Shown here one piece after another: positions 53,551-63,171 of a stretch of DNA of 64,000 bases. Source of the DNA: Azorinus chamasolen. Taxonomy: Eukaryota; Mollusca; Bivalvia; Cardiida; Solecurtidae. The stretch is taken from contig OY755240.1 in the NCBI GenBank assembly GCA_963576725.1, positions 12,826,378-12,890,377 of the forward strand, given 5' to 3'. The first letter of the stretch is position 1, and every line of letters starts with the position of its first letter. The notes beneath the pieces are model-generated. The model was given only the letters and a program-made list of their open reading frames with translations. It was not told the origin of the DNA and did not search any database. The position numbers and the translations under genes are program-made.

Positions 53551-54420
53551 CAACAGGCCAGAGGTTGAATATCACCAGCGTTTCTTAATCTTAAATTGCA
53601 TCGAGAAACACTTCCAGCCACTTCAGGTACCAGTTCTGTGAGATATTTTGGAGTTAAATGAAACACCATTTTATAAAAGAGTTCTGTGTTTTACGTCTGG
53701 TTTCATGGCGTTTCCATCCAACTTCGTGCAATAATTTACCAACAGAAACCAATTTAGTTGTCCCAGTTACTATACGGGTAGCTTCATATTGAATTTTTTC
53801 AAAACTGTTAGATTCCCTGGCATTACAGTTATGAAATATAGTATCATCGTATTCTAAAATAGGTATCACGAAATATACGTAGATTGTTTCAAGGGGATAT
53901 CTGTCCGAAGTGAATTTGAGTTTTCGCATGACATTTATTCTTGTCCATGCCTTAGTAGCGATATATTCGATATGACAGTGTCATGTTAGATCACGTGAGA
54001 GATGAACGCCAATGTGCTTATGTGAATCTACTTCATGAATTTGATGGTCTTGCTATATACGGATGAGACATTTTTCTCGAGATTATTAACGACTCAGTCT
54101 TCTTAGGATTGAATTCAACTAGCCATTTCTCTGCAATTTTAATATATTATTATTGATATTTGTTGCCATATGTACGTTAGTAATACCTACACTAAACAAG
54201 CTAGTGCCGTAAGCAAACAAACGAATGTTCCATCCAATGTCGCTAACAATATCATTTATAAAAACAAGAAAATGGACCTAATATATATATCCTTGTGGAA
54301 CACCAGCTTCATAGTATTCCAGTCAGAGAAGGTACCATGTAAAATTACGCGTTGCATTCTTTCAGTAAGATAACTGGAAAACCAGAATAGAATTTTGGGT
54401 AGAACATGACCTGGATATAT
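53551..54420 (-). pseudogene. Minus-strand LINE reverse transcriptase, mutated
   Basis: Minus frames show, in order: GVPQG (54304-54290) with ILGPFLFLFIND, FAYGTS (54217-54200) where FADDTS is expected, VEFNPKKTESLIISRK, then RKLKFTSDRYPLETIYVYFV, ILEYDDTIFHNC, ARIVTGTTKLVSV, NLRLRNAGDIQPLACC. Both Asp of the FADD site are replaced (Tyr-Gly), so it is dead. Several frameshifts. The last residues continue in frame at 48930 (YSNSFLPP). Confidence 0.8.
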
Positions 54421-55221
54421 ATTGGTTATTAAACATTTAAGGACAATGTTTTACTTTAAAAATTGAAGTGAATTGATTTTTAAGTTTAACTAACATGTTT
54501 TTGACATGCCGGCAATTCATTTACCGAACATAATGGTTAATCTGAATCATCTGTCAGAAAATAGAACCTACCCTCGGATTATGTTTTACAGGCATTTAGT
54601 TGAGTTGATGTAATTTAGCACTTGGTCGATATCGCGTCAGTTTCGCGATGACGGATCTGGGCTGAGTCTGTATGGAATGTCTAAATGCCATTTCGTAGGG
54701 CATACATGCATTTTAAAGGTGACATAAAAATAAACGTGAAATAATTATATAACAGAAAAGGATAACAAGTTAATGAGAAAAAAACATATATTTATTGGAC
54801 CAAATAAACTGCCAAGTCTAAAATCTTCGTCAATATCTTGAATTTCAATGGTTTGCATTTCACCATTTAGAATTATTTTGCTTGTTTATTTCAAAACGTC
54901 TGGTATTACATTAAAAGTTAATGTACGTTGCCCTGACTTTCCCGATATATATGACTAAGCTCTTTTCTTCTAATTTTCATTGGATTTCTCGGATTGGCAT
55001 CTACACAGTGGCTGATGGTTTCCTTTGTCTCGCAATAGTTACAGGCAAATAATCTGAAAAGATATGTAATGTAATGTAAGTAACAGTACAAAGTTCTTGA
55101 CTTAATTTCAGACGCCCTGTATTTGCATTAGGACTTAAACGGGTAAAACACTTTTACCCAAATACCCAATCAGTTAAACTTAAAAATCAATTCACTTCAA
55201 TTGTCTTCAAATGTTAACCAG
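54421..55221. repeat. Segment with ~50-70-bp inverted ends
   Basis: Left end TTGAAGTGAATTGATTTTTAAGTTTAAC (54464-54492 region) is inverted at GTTAAACTTAAAAATCAATT CACTTCAA (55172-55199 region). It fills the space between the LINE and the right TIR. It may be a separate nested element or a rearranged inner part of the TIR. Confidence 0.55.
54775..55052 (-). pseudogene. Decayed minus-strand coding remnant with CxxC motif
   Basis: A CTTTTCAG acceptor (minus, ending 55054) leads into LFACNYCETKETISHCVDAN and PRNPMKIRRKELSHIYRESQG. After a frameshift: RTLTFNVIPDVLK, a stop, then KIILNGEMQTIEIQDIDEDF and RLGSLFGPIN. Amino-acid composition looks protein-like, and C-x2-C...H-C suggests a metal-binding finger. 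I do not recognise the family. It could be a relic of the large element's own gene. Confidence 0.35.
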
Positions 55222-55224
55222 TAT

Positions 55225-55908
55225 AGATCCAGATTATATGCTATGCTTCTATTCTCGATCCCAATTGTTTGTAATATACTGTCAAAATCGCAAATAGGCA
55301 TTGTGTGAAGGAATATCTACACTAATTAGTTGGGATTACACTATCTAGTCCTACGACGCATATTCAAGCGTTAGTATTTGTACGTGTCTAAACCGTACAG
55401 TTTTTGTAAGAAAATCGTGTCTAAACCGTACAAAATAGATCGGGTCTAAACCGTACAGTGCACTTTTACCACTACGGGCTAAACCGTACACTCGACATTT
55501 TGTTCAACCCTCTCAAAAAGACAAAATGTAGATTTGTGCTTCAAACTAATTAACTCAACGTTAATATCGGACTCAAATGCATATACCCACAGTGTTAGAA
55601 AAGGCTTAGCGTTGTTGGTAAGGTTACAATGAGACAAAATATGACCTCCTTCTCGATTCGATTTCTGATTTTCGGTTTCTGCATTGTTTACCGAAGATTT
55701 TGAGCCTTACACACAGACATGAACCATTAGGAGGTTATCGCTGTTGACGGGCGTTATAATTCTGTGTTATGACACCAACTAAAAGACGGAAAAAAAATCT
55801 ACATTGTTTAAAAAGTGTAAAAATGTGATGCTTATCTTTCAGCCTCCTGTTCGTCCGCCATCTTGGAAAAGTCTAAACATTCGCGACCGTACAGCTTGCA
55901 CCACAGTG
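55225..55908 (-). repeat. Right terminal inverted repeat
   Basis: Reverse-complement partner of 47411-48095. Carries the matching motif copies as CTAAACCGTACA (about 55388, 55420, 55448, 55483). Compared with the left copy it has lost the splice donor after the ATGGCGGAC start. Confidence 0.8.
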
Positions 55909-56101
55909 ATATAGACTCGATAGGAATTTTTTCCGGGTCGTGTTTTTCTTGTTTTTCGGAGTGTTTTAATGTTCAAATAGATAGTTTTAGGCTAGTTTAA
56001 CATACTTCGATCACATTTTTTTTGGGGGGGGGGGGGGAGAGAGAGGGGGGGGGGGGGTTCACCCTTTAAGGGTGAGTCCAAGCATGCGTCGAGCACCTTT
56101 G
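55909..56101. mobile_element. Right half of a hAT-like MITE
   Basis: From ATATAGACTCGATAGG through TTTTTCTTGTTTTTCGGAG, a poly-G tract and GGTGAGTCCAAGCATGCGTC to GCACCTTTG, it matches the right half of 20237-20642. The left half is absent: the large element's TIR starts exactly at its centre. Confidence 0.75.
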
Positions 56102-56919
56102 ACTACGACAGATCAGCTGCGGAAAATACAACAGTCATGTTTTTCAAAGTCTTACAGCAAAGCCAATTCAACACCGATTTTAATCATTTTGGTCTTGATC
56201 CATTCCAAATTCCATATGCTAAGCGGCACAGTTAGTGCTTTCCTTAAATATTGCCCCGTCTTGTCGCTGCAAGACCGCGAATTTGAAAATACGCTAGAGC
56301 GAAACGATGTGACTCCCGCCAGGATGCATAGAAGTATATAGGGGGGTCTGTATTCGTTAAACTTTTCAGCAAAAACGCGAATTATGCTGAAACACATTCG
56401 AAAAACATTCAACTTGCCGCAGTTAAAACGGTGCTGGCTATTTGTAGTCTGCTATGAGACGCCAGTTTTCTTTCTCCTACTTTCGTTTTGAACGGAGGTG
56501 ATCAAATCGCTGTGGCCCGGAAGTAGTAGTCAATTTGCATATCGAATAGTTATGAGCCGGGTCACAGCAAAATGGTCGCATCCGTTCAAAAGGAAAGTTG
56601 GAGAAAGAAAACTGGCGCCTCATAGCTGACTGGGAATAAAAAGGAGCTTCTTTCTGCATTACTTTTGACCTGTATTAAGCTACCACCTGCCTGAAAGACC
56701 CAGATTTACACCTCTTTTAAATGACATACTCTACTGTACTTATTTACATACACCATTAATAAAGTACCGGTAAAATTAGATCTTATGGCACACCTTTTGT
56801 TATGATCTAATTTTACCTGTATCTCAAGGCTGGGTGTTAGTTGTTGGTTCAACACACAAGTCGAGGAGACAAGGTAAGAGTGTCGTTTTTATGTGTGTTC
56901 ACGGCAGTTGTTTTAACAA
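56102..56919. other. No gene recognised
   Basis: GAAAACTGGCGCC and GGCGCCAGTTTTC-like sequences (about 56460 and 56605) form a loose inverted pair around 56470-56620. Decayed family D material (GGAGCTTCTTTCTGCATTACTTT...GCTACCACCTGCC) lies at 56643-56740, and AAAATTAGATCTTATGGCACACC...AGATCTAATTTTACC is a small hairpin at about 56770-56818. Confidence 0.45.
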
Positions 56920-56941
56920 TTTGTTTTGTTGACATTTACAA

Positions 56942-57005
56942 ACAGCTTGGATCCAGATGAGACGCCGAGTAACTCGGCGTCTCATCAGGATCTAAGCTAT
57001 TTGAC
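56942..57005. repeat. Family G hairpin, near perfect
   Basis: AAACAGCTTGGATCCAGATGAGACGCCGAG and its near complement CTCGGCGTCTCATCAGGATCTAAGCTATTT meet at TAA. The core GACGCCGAGTAACTCGGCGTC is perfect. TTAA ends are not evident. Confidence 0.7.
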
Positions 57006-57875
57006 ACGCTGTCAGTAGATTTTTAAAAGCTTGAACGAATGGAAAGTGATTGAAACCCTGTAACAGGACAGAGTTCAAGCAGACCTCATTTTTATTGCAG
57101 GTTTTGGGTTAAAATGATAATAGTTCAGTACGACATGTATTACGTGTTTTAGGGTGCTATAAATGTCTTATAGGCCTACCCTCCCCACCCCCACACCCCA
57201 CCCCATGTATATTCGTGCAAGAAATAATAATATCATGAAAAATAATTATCTGATTTTTTATAATGGCATTATGAATATGGGACATTTTGACCGTGAAAAT
57301 GTTTTTGAATGATATCTATTAATTTTATAAGCAAACAGAGCAGACCTGATTTGACGGCTCCTGTCGGAGCTGTCACATCTGTGTCTTCTTTACTTGAAGA
57401 GGCGTAGAACAGGGTGTATTTATGGAGTAAAGGGTTAACCCTTTAAATGCGGGAAACGAATGTACTGGTATTTGCAAACAGTATAGACCCAGAACAGAAG
57501 ATCTTCTGATCAGGGGTTGCAGTGTTTGTCTTTCAAATCATCTACAGCAAATTTTAACCTTTCATTCTGAATGGACCATTCGACTTTTAAAAAGTCAGCA
57601 TCTGAATCTGCTATTCCTACCATGACGTAACACGCCTGTGTTCATATGCCATTTTATCACCTTCTTTATATTCGAGTTAATGTTGCCTTCACACATTTCT
57701 CTTTATTACACGTTTAATATAAGCTGTAAACACCACGATGTCATGTAGAAATATATTGTATATGTAGGACCTGGCAAAAACAGCAATTTTTAATCAAAAT
57801 AAGTTATGTGATTAAAAGAATATGATGCTAGTAGTAATTTTGTACAAACTGATATTAAACTCGCCAAAGACTCGC

Positions 57876-58093
57876 TTAATTTTATTTTTAGATCCAACCA
57901 TTTTGAATAAATCTACCAAAAAGGAGCATATTAACTTGAGAAAAGGAACATTTTAGAATTTTGTAGTTTGAAATCATTGTGATAAATAGAGCATTTGCTC
58001 ATATATGAGCAAATGCTCTATTTATCACAATGGTTTCAAACAGGTGACTTTTACAGAGGCGTAGAAAGGCGTATTCATAGAGGAAAGAGTTAA
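57876..58093 (-). mobile_element. Family B MITE, duplicate of 44500-44738
   Basis: Left ~20 bp (the CCATTCCC end) deleted: TTAATTTTATTTTTAGATCC. Core GCTCATATATGAGC as in copy 1. Confidence 0.7.
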
Positions 58094-58287
58094 TTAAATT
58101 TTCCAAGTCGAGTTTAAGATCAGTTTGTACAAATGACTACTCGCGACATATAAAAATCTAATTTATATTTATGATGTCATTATTCCTAACATGAATATTC
58201 ACGAGTAAAGGATTAAAAACAGACAGCTTCAAAATGCAGAACTTACAAATGGCTGGCTTTCTGTGCAGCAGAAAGTTACCATCACTC

Positions 58288-58535
58288 TTAAGCATTTCGG
58301 CGCCAAATTTCTAAGTGTCGTCTGCAACCCAGTTTTGTTAAAACATTTCGGTAAATTAAGGAAATGATATAAATATATTTGAATTTCAAAAAGAATAAAC
58401 CACAGATATAGAACTAGAGATTGAGACAAAAAGTGAAGTCCCTGATCAGACCCCGCATTGAAAAGGCGGCGTCTGATCTGGGACTGCACTATTTGTCGTG
58501 GTGCATTTATGCGACATTGGCAGTAAAAGGGTTAA
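58288..58535 (-). mobile_element. Family E MITE, duplicate of 44947-45181
   Basis: TTAAGCATTTCGGCGCC to GCAGTAAAAGGGTTAA; one arm has CCCCGCATTG, breaking the GCCGCC pairing of copy 1, but the outer arm lost there is intact here. Confidence 0.7.
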
Positions 58536-58661
58536 TTGTCGATGTTTAATTATCTGCCATTTTATTTAAAAACTCGTAATCACAGTAACCCTCAGTGTGG
58601 ATCTTGAAGAGACACGGATTTCATTTAGATCCAGACAGTTTGTAAATGTCATCAGATACTG

Positions 58662-58842
58662 TAAAACCTCTCTATAACGGCCACTAAATTACACCAAGTA
58701 TTTTGTGTTAAAAGCAGTTGACTGCTTAAAGCAATGTGAAAGTGAAACAGAACACTCCTATAGGAGTTTTAAGCAGCCAGCTGCCCTAAATACCAACTAA
58801 TTAACACAATTCAGTGACCGTTATAGAGAGGTTTTACTGTAT
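58662..58842 (+). mobile_element. Family C MITE, duplicate of 45303-45466
   Basis: Keeps the tip CACTCCTATAGGAG but then passes straight to TTTTAAGCAGCC, so the hairpin is half deleted; a different deletion from copy 1. Confidence 0.7.
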
Positions 58843-58951
58843 TACTACTGTAAAAGATCGGGTGGTCATACATGCCACAGCTCACTGTGTGTAATGTATC
58901 TTAAGGTTGATTTTCACCTATAAGTACTGTTAAACACCTCTACACGGGACA

Positions 58952-59115
58952 TTAACCCATTACCTCATAGGCTATTTTAGATACAACCTCTTTGAATCTA
59001 CTGAAAAGGAGCATTAACTAGAGAAAAGGATTTTTTTAGAATTTTGTAGTTTGAAACCATTGTGATAAATAGAGCATTTGCTCCTATAGGAGCAAATGCT
59101 CTATTTGTCACAATG
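58952..59115 (-). mobile_element. Family B MITE cut by the assembly gap
   Basis: TTAACCCATTACCTCATAGG to GCTCTATTTGTCACAATG, then N. The gap starts right after the palindrome. Confidence 0.75.
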
Positions 59116-59315
59116 NNNNNNNNNNNNNNNNNNNNNNNNNNNNNNNNNNNNNNNNNNNNNNNNNNNNNNNNNNNNNNNNNNNNNNNNNNNNNNNNNNNNN
59201 NNNNNNNNNNNNNNNNNNNNNNNNNNNNNNNNNNNNNNNNNNNNNNNNNNNNNNNNNNNNNNNNNNNNNNNNNNNNNNNNNNNNNNNNNNNNNNNNNNNN
59301 NNNNNNNNNNNNNNN
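59116..59315. other. Assembly gap, 200 N
   Basis: Exactly 200 N, a common placeholder length; true size unknown. By comparison with copy 1 it should cover the end of the family B MITE and the region up to a family C MITE. Confidence 0.95.
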
Positions 59316-59325
59316 AGTTGCATGT

Positions 59326-59535
59326 TACAGTAAAACCTCTCTATAACGGCCACTAAATTGTGTTGATTAGTTGGTATTTAGGGCAGGTGGTTGCTTAAAG
59401 CAAGGTGAAAGTAAAACAGAACGCTCCTGTAGGAGCGTTCTGTTTTACTTTCACCTTGCTTTAAGCAGCCACCTGCCTTTAACACAAAACACTTGATGTA
59501 ATTTAGTGGCCCTTATAGAGAGGTTTTACTGTAAT
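59326..59535 (+). mobile_element. Family C MITE, best copy
   Basis: TTACAGTAAAACCTCTCTATAACGGCC to GGCCCTTATAGAGAGGTTTTACTGTAA. The hairpin is essentially perfect over ~45 bp per arm with core CGCTCCTGTAGGAGCG. Only its right end survives in copy 1 (46676-46735). Confidence 0.85.
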
Positions 59536-59884
59536 TACAACCAGTTGTTTTATACAGTTTGCTACATCGGAACGCGCGAAATAGGTAATATTATATTCAA
59601 AAGCGAATTGTCAATAGCCTTTGTCATCCACTGAAAGTGCATTTTAGAATTCCGAGCTACACTAAATATTATGATCATAGTCGTTACCAGTTGACGCTCT
59701 CTGCACTACGACAATCCAAGGGATCGGCTGGATCTCGCGAGAATCTTATTGGGATACACCAGACGCATTAATTAAATTAGTGACAACACGAGTACAGATA
59801 CATACGGGTCTTTGCAAACAGCGAAGACACAGACTAGTCTCAACATTTACAATACCACGTCTGATCAGGGATTCAACGATCTCG

Positions 59885-59938
59885 ACAGCTCACGCTTTCG
59901 GAGCTGGTGGTCGCGGGTTCGATTCCCGGCCGGGTCAC
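59885..59938 (+). repeat. tRNA T-arm-like block, duplicate
   Basis: GGTCGCGGGTTCGATTCCCGGCCGGGTCAC; complete T-stem (unlike 47085). Still no D arm. Confidence 0.5.
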
Positions 59939-59944
59939 GCTAAT

Positions 59945-60409
59945 TAACCAGTTCCGCCATGAATATTCATGTGAGAAATAATTATATCATGAGTATTAAT
60001 TGGAATCATTTGTTATTATTGACAAAAGCAAGTTTTGCATTTGTAGAAACCGTTTAATCGCATCTATATTATATAATAAGCAAACAGAGCAGACCCTGAT
60101 CAGATATATCCTGTAGGAGCCGTCTGATATGGGTTTGCTCTGCTTGCAAGGGCGCATAATGCGTTTTAACCCATTCCTCCATAGGCTATTTTTAGACCCA
60201 ACCTCTTTAAACAAATCTACCGAAAAGGAGCATTTACAGAGCAAAGGAAAAATTTAGAACTGTGAAGTTTTGAAACCATTGTGATAAATAGAGCATTTGC
60301 TCCTATAGGAGCAAATGCTCTATTTATCACAATGGTTTATAAAGTGATTTTTACAGAGGCGTAGAAAGGCGTATTTATGGAGGAAAAGGGTTAAGGAGTA
60401 AAGGGTTAA
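59945..60409 (+). mobile_element. Family A MITE interrupted by a family B MITE
   Basis: Left: TTAACCAGTTCCGCCATGAATATTCATG and hairpin GCAAACAGAGCAGACCCTGA...GTAGGAGCCGTCTGATATGGG. A family B element (60166-60394, TTAA on both sides, core GCTCCTATAGGAGC) follows CATAATGCGTT, after which the host ends GGAGTAAAGGGTTAA at 60409. Confidence 0.7.
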
Positions 60410-60534
60410 ACTATTTCTCTGTTGAATATTCATATAAGAAGTAATGACATCGTAAATATTTATTGCACTATACACACGTTTTGCTAGACACGTTTCCATA
60501 TCATTGATAGCATCCCTCATCATGTCATCTCATA

Positions 60535-60608
60535 ATGCATCGGCGCTATATGATCTATTCTGTGTCGCAGCGCCGTAAAACCCAGCTCATTCAATCACTC
60601 ACTCATTG
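60535..60608 (+). repeat. SINE tail fragment
   Basis: CGGCGCTATATGATC...GCAGCGCCGTAAAACCCAGCTCATTCAATCACTCACTCATT resembles the 3' tail of common mollusc SINEs; the head is missing. Confidence 0.45.
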
Positions 60609-60705
60609 ATGGAGACAACTAGTGTTAGCCTGCTAACTCTGTCGTCTGTTTGAGGTTTCAAAGTGGACTTCTCTTCAACTGTTTCTCAAAATATACTTAG
60701 AAAGT

Positions 60706-60775
60706 CAAACAGTGTGGATCCTGATGAGACGCCGAGTTACTCGGCGTCTCATCTGGATCCAAACTATTTGCACAG
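60706..60775. repeat. Family G hairpin, near perfect
   Basis: AAACAGTGTGGATCCTGATGAGACGCC and GGCGTCTCATCTGGATCCAAACTATTT around GAGTTACTC. The short frame reading through it is spurious. Confidence 0.7.
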
Positions 60776-61141
60776 GTATTCACAGATTCGTCCAGTGCAG
60801 TACACCATTCGAGTCACTTTTCGACAACCATGGCAGTGAAATGTTTCAATTAGCAAAAAAAATCGTAAATCAGTGTGTTTCAATTAGTCTAATGTTACCG
60901 CGTGTTAAATCTTGATAAAAGCATGATAAATACAGTTCATGGAAAGAAATTGCTCCCTATTCCTGCCGAGGTCATTTCCTTCTTGGGGTCACTTACCTAC
61001 CTGATTTCAGTGCGAGATCAGTGTCACGAATGTTAGTTATTTCGTGTAGGTTCATTTCATCCGGGCATTATCCCCTCTCACAGGAGCAAGATTCACACGT
61101 GTACTGTAGGGTCTCTCTACAGCGACCACGTGAGTAACAAA
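60776..61141. other. No feature recognised
   Basis: ACTGTAGGGTCTCTCTACAGCGACC near 61102 is a possible decayed TA-type MITE end. Confidence 0.4.
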
Positions 61142-61348
61142 TTAACCCTTTCCTCCATAAATACGCCTTTCTACGCCTCTGTAAAAATCACCTGTTGAAA
61201 CCATTGTGATAAATAGAGATGCTCTATTTATCACAATGGTTTCAAACTACAAAATTCTAAATTTTCCCTTTTCTCTAGTAATGCTCCTTTTCGGTAGATT
61301 TATTCAAAGTTATTGGATCTAAAACTAGCCTATGAGAGAATGGGTTAC
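61142..61348 (+). mobile_element. Family B MITE with the hairpin tip removed
   Basis: TTAACCCTTTCCTCCATAAATACGCC to GAGAGAATGGGTTAC. The centre reads GATAAATAGAGATGCTCTATTTATC: the 22-24 bp tip (CATTTGCTCC...) is missing with the arms otherwise perfect. Confidence 0.75.
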
Positions 61349-61828
61349 AAAAACAAATTCGCCAGTTTTCAAACAGTATGTTAGGGTAAACTGATTAGTT
61401 TGTCTGTATCTGATAAAGAGACAGTAACATCCCTCCTGATGCGACCTAAAAAACAGAGCCTTAATTCTGGGTATTAAAAGCAGGTAGTAATTTAATGCAG
61501 AATGAAAGTTATGCAGAAAGCTAGGAGCTTTCTACATTACTTTTCCCCAGCATTAAGCAAGCCACCCACTATTAAAGATACATGTTTTTTACTTTTAAAC
61601 ATAGTGTGCTCGTGTTATAGGTGGTGTGTAGGCTACTATACATAAATAATTCATTGACGAATATAACACGTGAGCTACGTCATTGTAACAAACACACTGA
61701 ATGGCATTGAAAACAAATACCGGTTAACAACATAACATAACATATATTTTATTTGGCATAAATTTGCGTACGCATAATATAGCCAATATGGTCATATTTG
61801 TACACAAAGTGCATGGCATAGATATAAT
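61349..61828. other. No gene; decayed family D MITE
   Basis: About 61430-61625 keeps CCCTCCTGATGCGACC, GGTAGTAATTTAATGCAG and GCAGAAAGCTAGGAGCTTTC, a family D relic with a shortened core. Confidence 0.5.
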
Positions 61829-62026
61829 GCAGTAGAACCCCTCTAATGCGACCACTTAATAAATAAACACGGTTGTCTTTATAAGCAGGTGGTTGCTTAA
61901 TGCATGGCAAAAGTTATGCAGAAAGCTCCTCTAGGAGCTTTCTGCATTACTTTTGCCCTGCATTAAGCTAGCACCCAGAATTACACCTCTTTTAGGTGGT
62001 CGCACTAGCGGGGTTTTACTGTATTT
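61829..62026 (+). mobile_element. Family D MITE, well preserved
   Basis: GCAGTAGAACCCCTCTAATGCGACC to GGTCGCACTAGCGGGGTTTTACTGTA. Hairpin core AAAGCTCCTCTAGGAGCTTT with GCAAAAG/CTTTTGC arms; few mismatches. Confidence 0.8.
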
Positions 62027-62755
62027 ACCAAATCATGTTTGCTGAAAAACCTTAACTTTGTTAACGGTCATATGAAAATATTCATGAATATATAAGGATC
62101 TTGTTTAAAGTAAAAGTATACAATGTTTAGCAATTTCAATATATCCGTATTGTATGTTTCCGTACGGAACTAATACTTATATTAATATTAATATTTGTGT
62201 TTTCCTTACTACAATGTATTAACCCTTTCCTCCATGAATATTCAGACAAGAAATAATTACTTCACGAATAATAATAATAATTTTCTTACAATGGCCTATG
62301 ATACTTTTATCGTGACAGGAACTAGAGAATCAGATCTTTATTAAATCAAAGGAAAACAGAGCTGATCCTGACAGGATCCGTCTGAACTGCATCTGCTGTT
62401 TGCAAATGTGTAAGTTCGCGGATGTATGGAATAAAGGGTTAATATTATTAAGATGTTAGTAAATAAGATATTATGGTATTAGGATATTATGATATAAAAA
62501 TATGATATTAAGATATCATAAATAAGGATATTCGGATATAAGGATATTAGTATATGAAGGTATTAGTATATTAAGGTATAAGACTATTAGGATATTATGG
62601 CATCAGTAAATTAAACTATTAGGATATTCAGGTATAAGGATACAATATTTACCAAATTACTATTGTCATATCTCGTTAACACATTCCCTATAGTTTGGTG
62701 TAACTCGTGTACATGTATTTATATAATATCGTATGGTGACAAACTAGTTGTATGT
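62027..62755. repeat. Family A remnant and GGATAT-type AT-rich repeat
   Basis: A degenerate family A element (TTAACCCTTTCCTCCATGAATATTC at 62219 to GGAATAAAGGGTTAA at 62442) is followed by irregular GGATATTAGGATATAA units to about 62650. Confidence 0.55.
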
Positions 62756-63012
62756 TTAACCCTTTCCCTGTTCTATGTTTATTCCAAATGTCGATACCTA
62801 CTGAATATTCATGGACAAAATACCGGTAGTTATAATGAAATATAGAAGGTGGAACATTGGAGCCATTTTAGAAAGTAAAGAAACATATCTATCGAATTCC
62901 ACCAGCAAACAGAGCAGACCCTGATCAGACGGCTCCTCTAGGAGCCGTCTGATCTGGGTCTACTCTGTTTGCAAATGCGTGAAAACACGTCTATATGAGG
63001 GAAAAGGGTTAA
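62756..63012 (+). mobile_element. Family A MITE, best copy
   Basis: TTAACCCTTTCCCTGTTC to GAGGGAAAAGGGTTAA. The hairpin is perfect around GACGGCTCCTCTAGGAGCCGTC with outer arms GCAAACAGAGCAGACCCTGA and GGTCTACTCTGTTTGC. Confidence 0.85.
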
Positions 63013-63171
63013 AAACCTTTTAAAACGTTAACACCTTTGCAAACAAAATAGACCAAGATCAGACAGCTCCCTCCAGGAGCTCCCTGTAGGAGCCTTCTGA
63101 TTGGGGTCCGCTTTTGGAGATTATACAGATCTGATTCAACAATTTCTGCTGCCACGCTTAAACATATTCCC
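63013..63171. repeat. Decayed family A hairpin
   Basis: GCAAACAAAATAGACCAAGATCAGACAGCTCC...GGAGCTCCCTGTAGGAGCC: the core half GGAGCTCCCT is duplicated. Confidence 0.5.

Larger units (their letters stand above)
47411..55908. mobile_element. 8.5-kb element with ~0.68-kb terminal inverted repeats
   Basis: Outer ends CACTGTGGTG and CACCACAGTG. The inverted repeats run inward about 680 bp each (47411-48095; 55225-55908). The interior holds a nested LINE stack (about 48345-54420), a 54421-55221 segment with its own inverted ends, and no intact transposase. CACTG-type ends with repeated subterminal motifs recall EnSpm/CACTA elements; long TIRs also occur in Polintons and foldback elements, so the class is open. 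No target duplication is visible: the left flank is a family B MITE interrupted midway, the right flank the middle of a hAT-like MITE. Confidence 0.75.
56920..60230 (+). repeat. Segmental duplication, copy 2
   Basis: Direct copy of 43720-47410, offset ~13.2 kb at the start. Holds 57490-57780 absent from copy 1. Contains the assembly gap where copy 1 has the family F MITE. Similarity continues past the point where copy 1 is broken by the large TIR element, so this copy shows the uninterrupted family B MITE (60166-60394). Confidence 0.8.

Noticed and set aside
59062..59356. Open frames across the N run
   Set aside because: Artefacts of translating an assembly gap.
47085..59938. tRNA genes at 47085 and 59885
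   Set aside because: Only the T-arm half is present; no D arm or acceptor stem.
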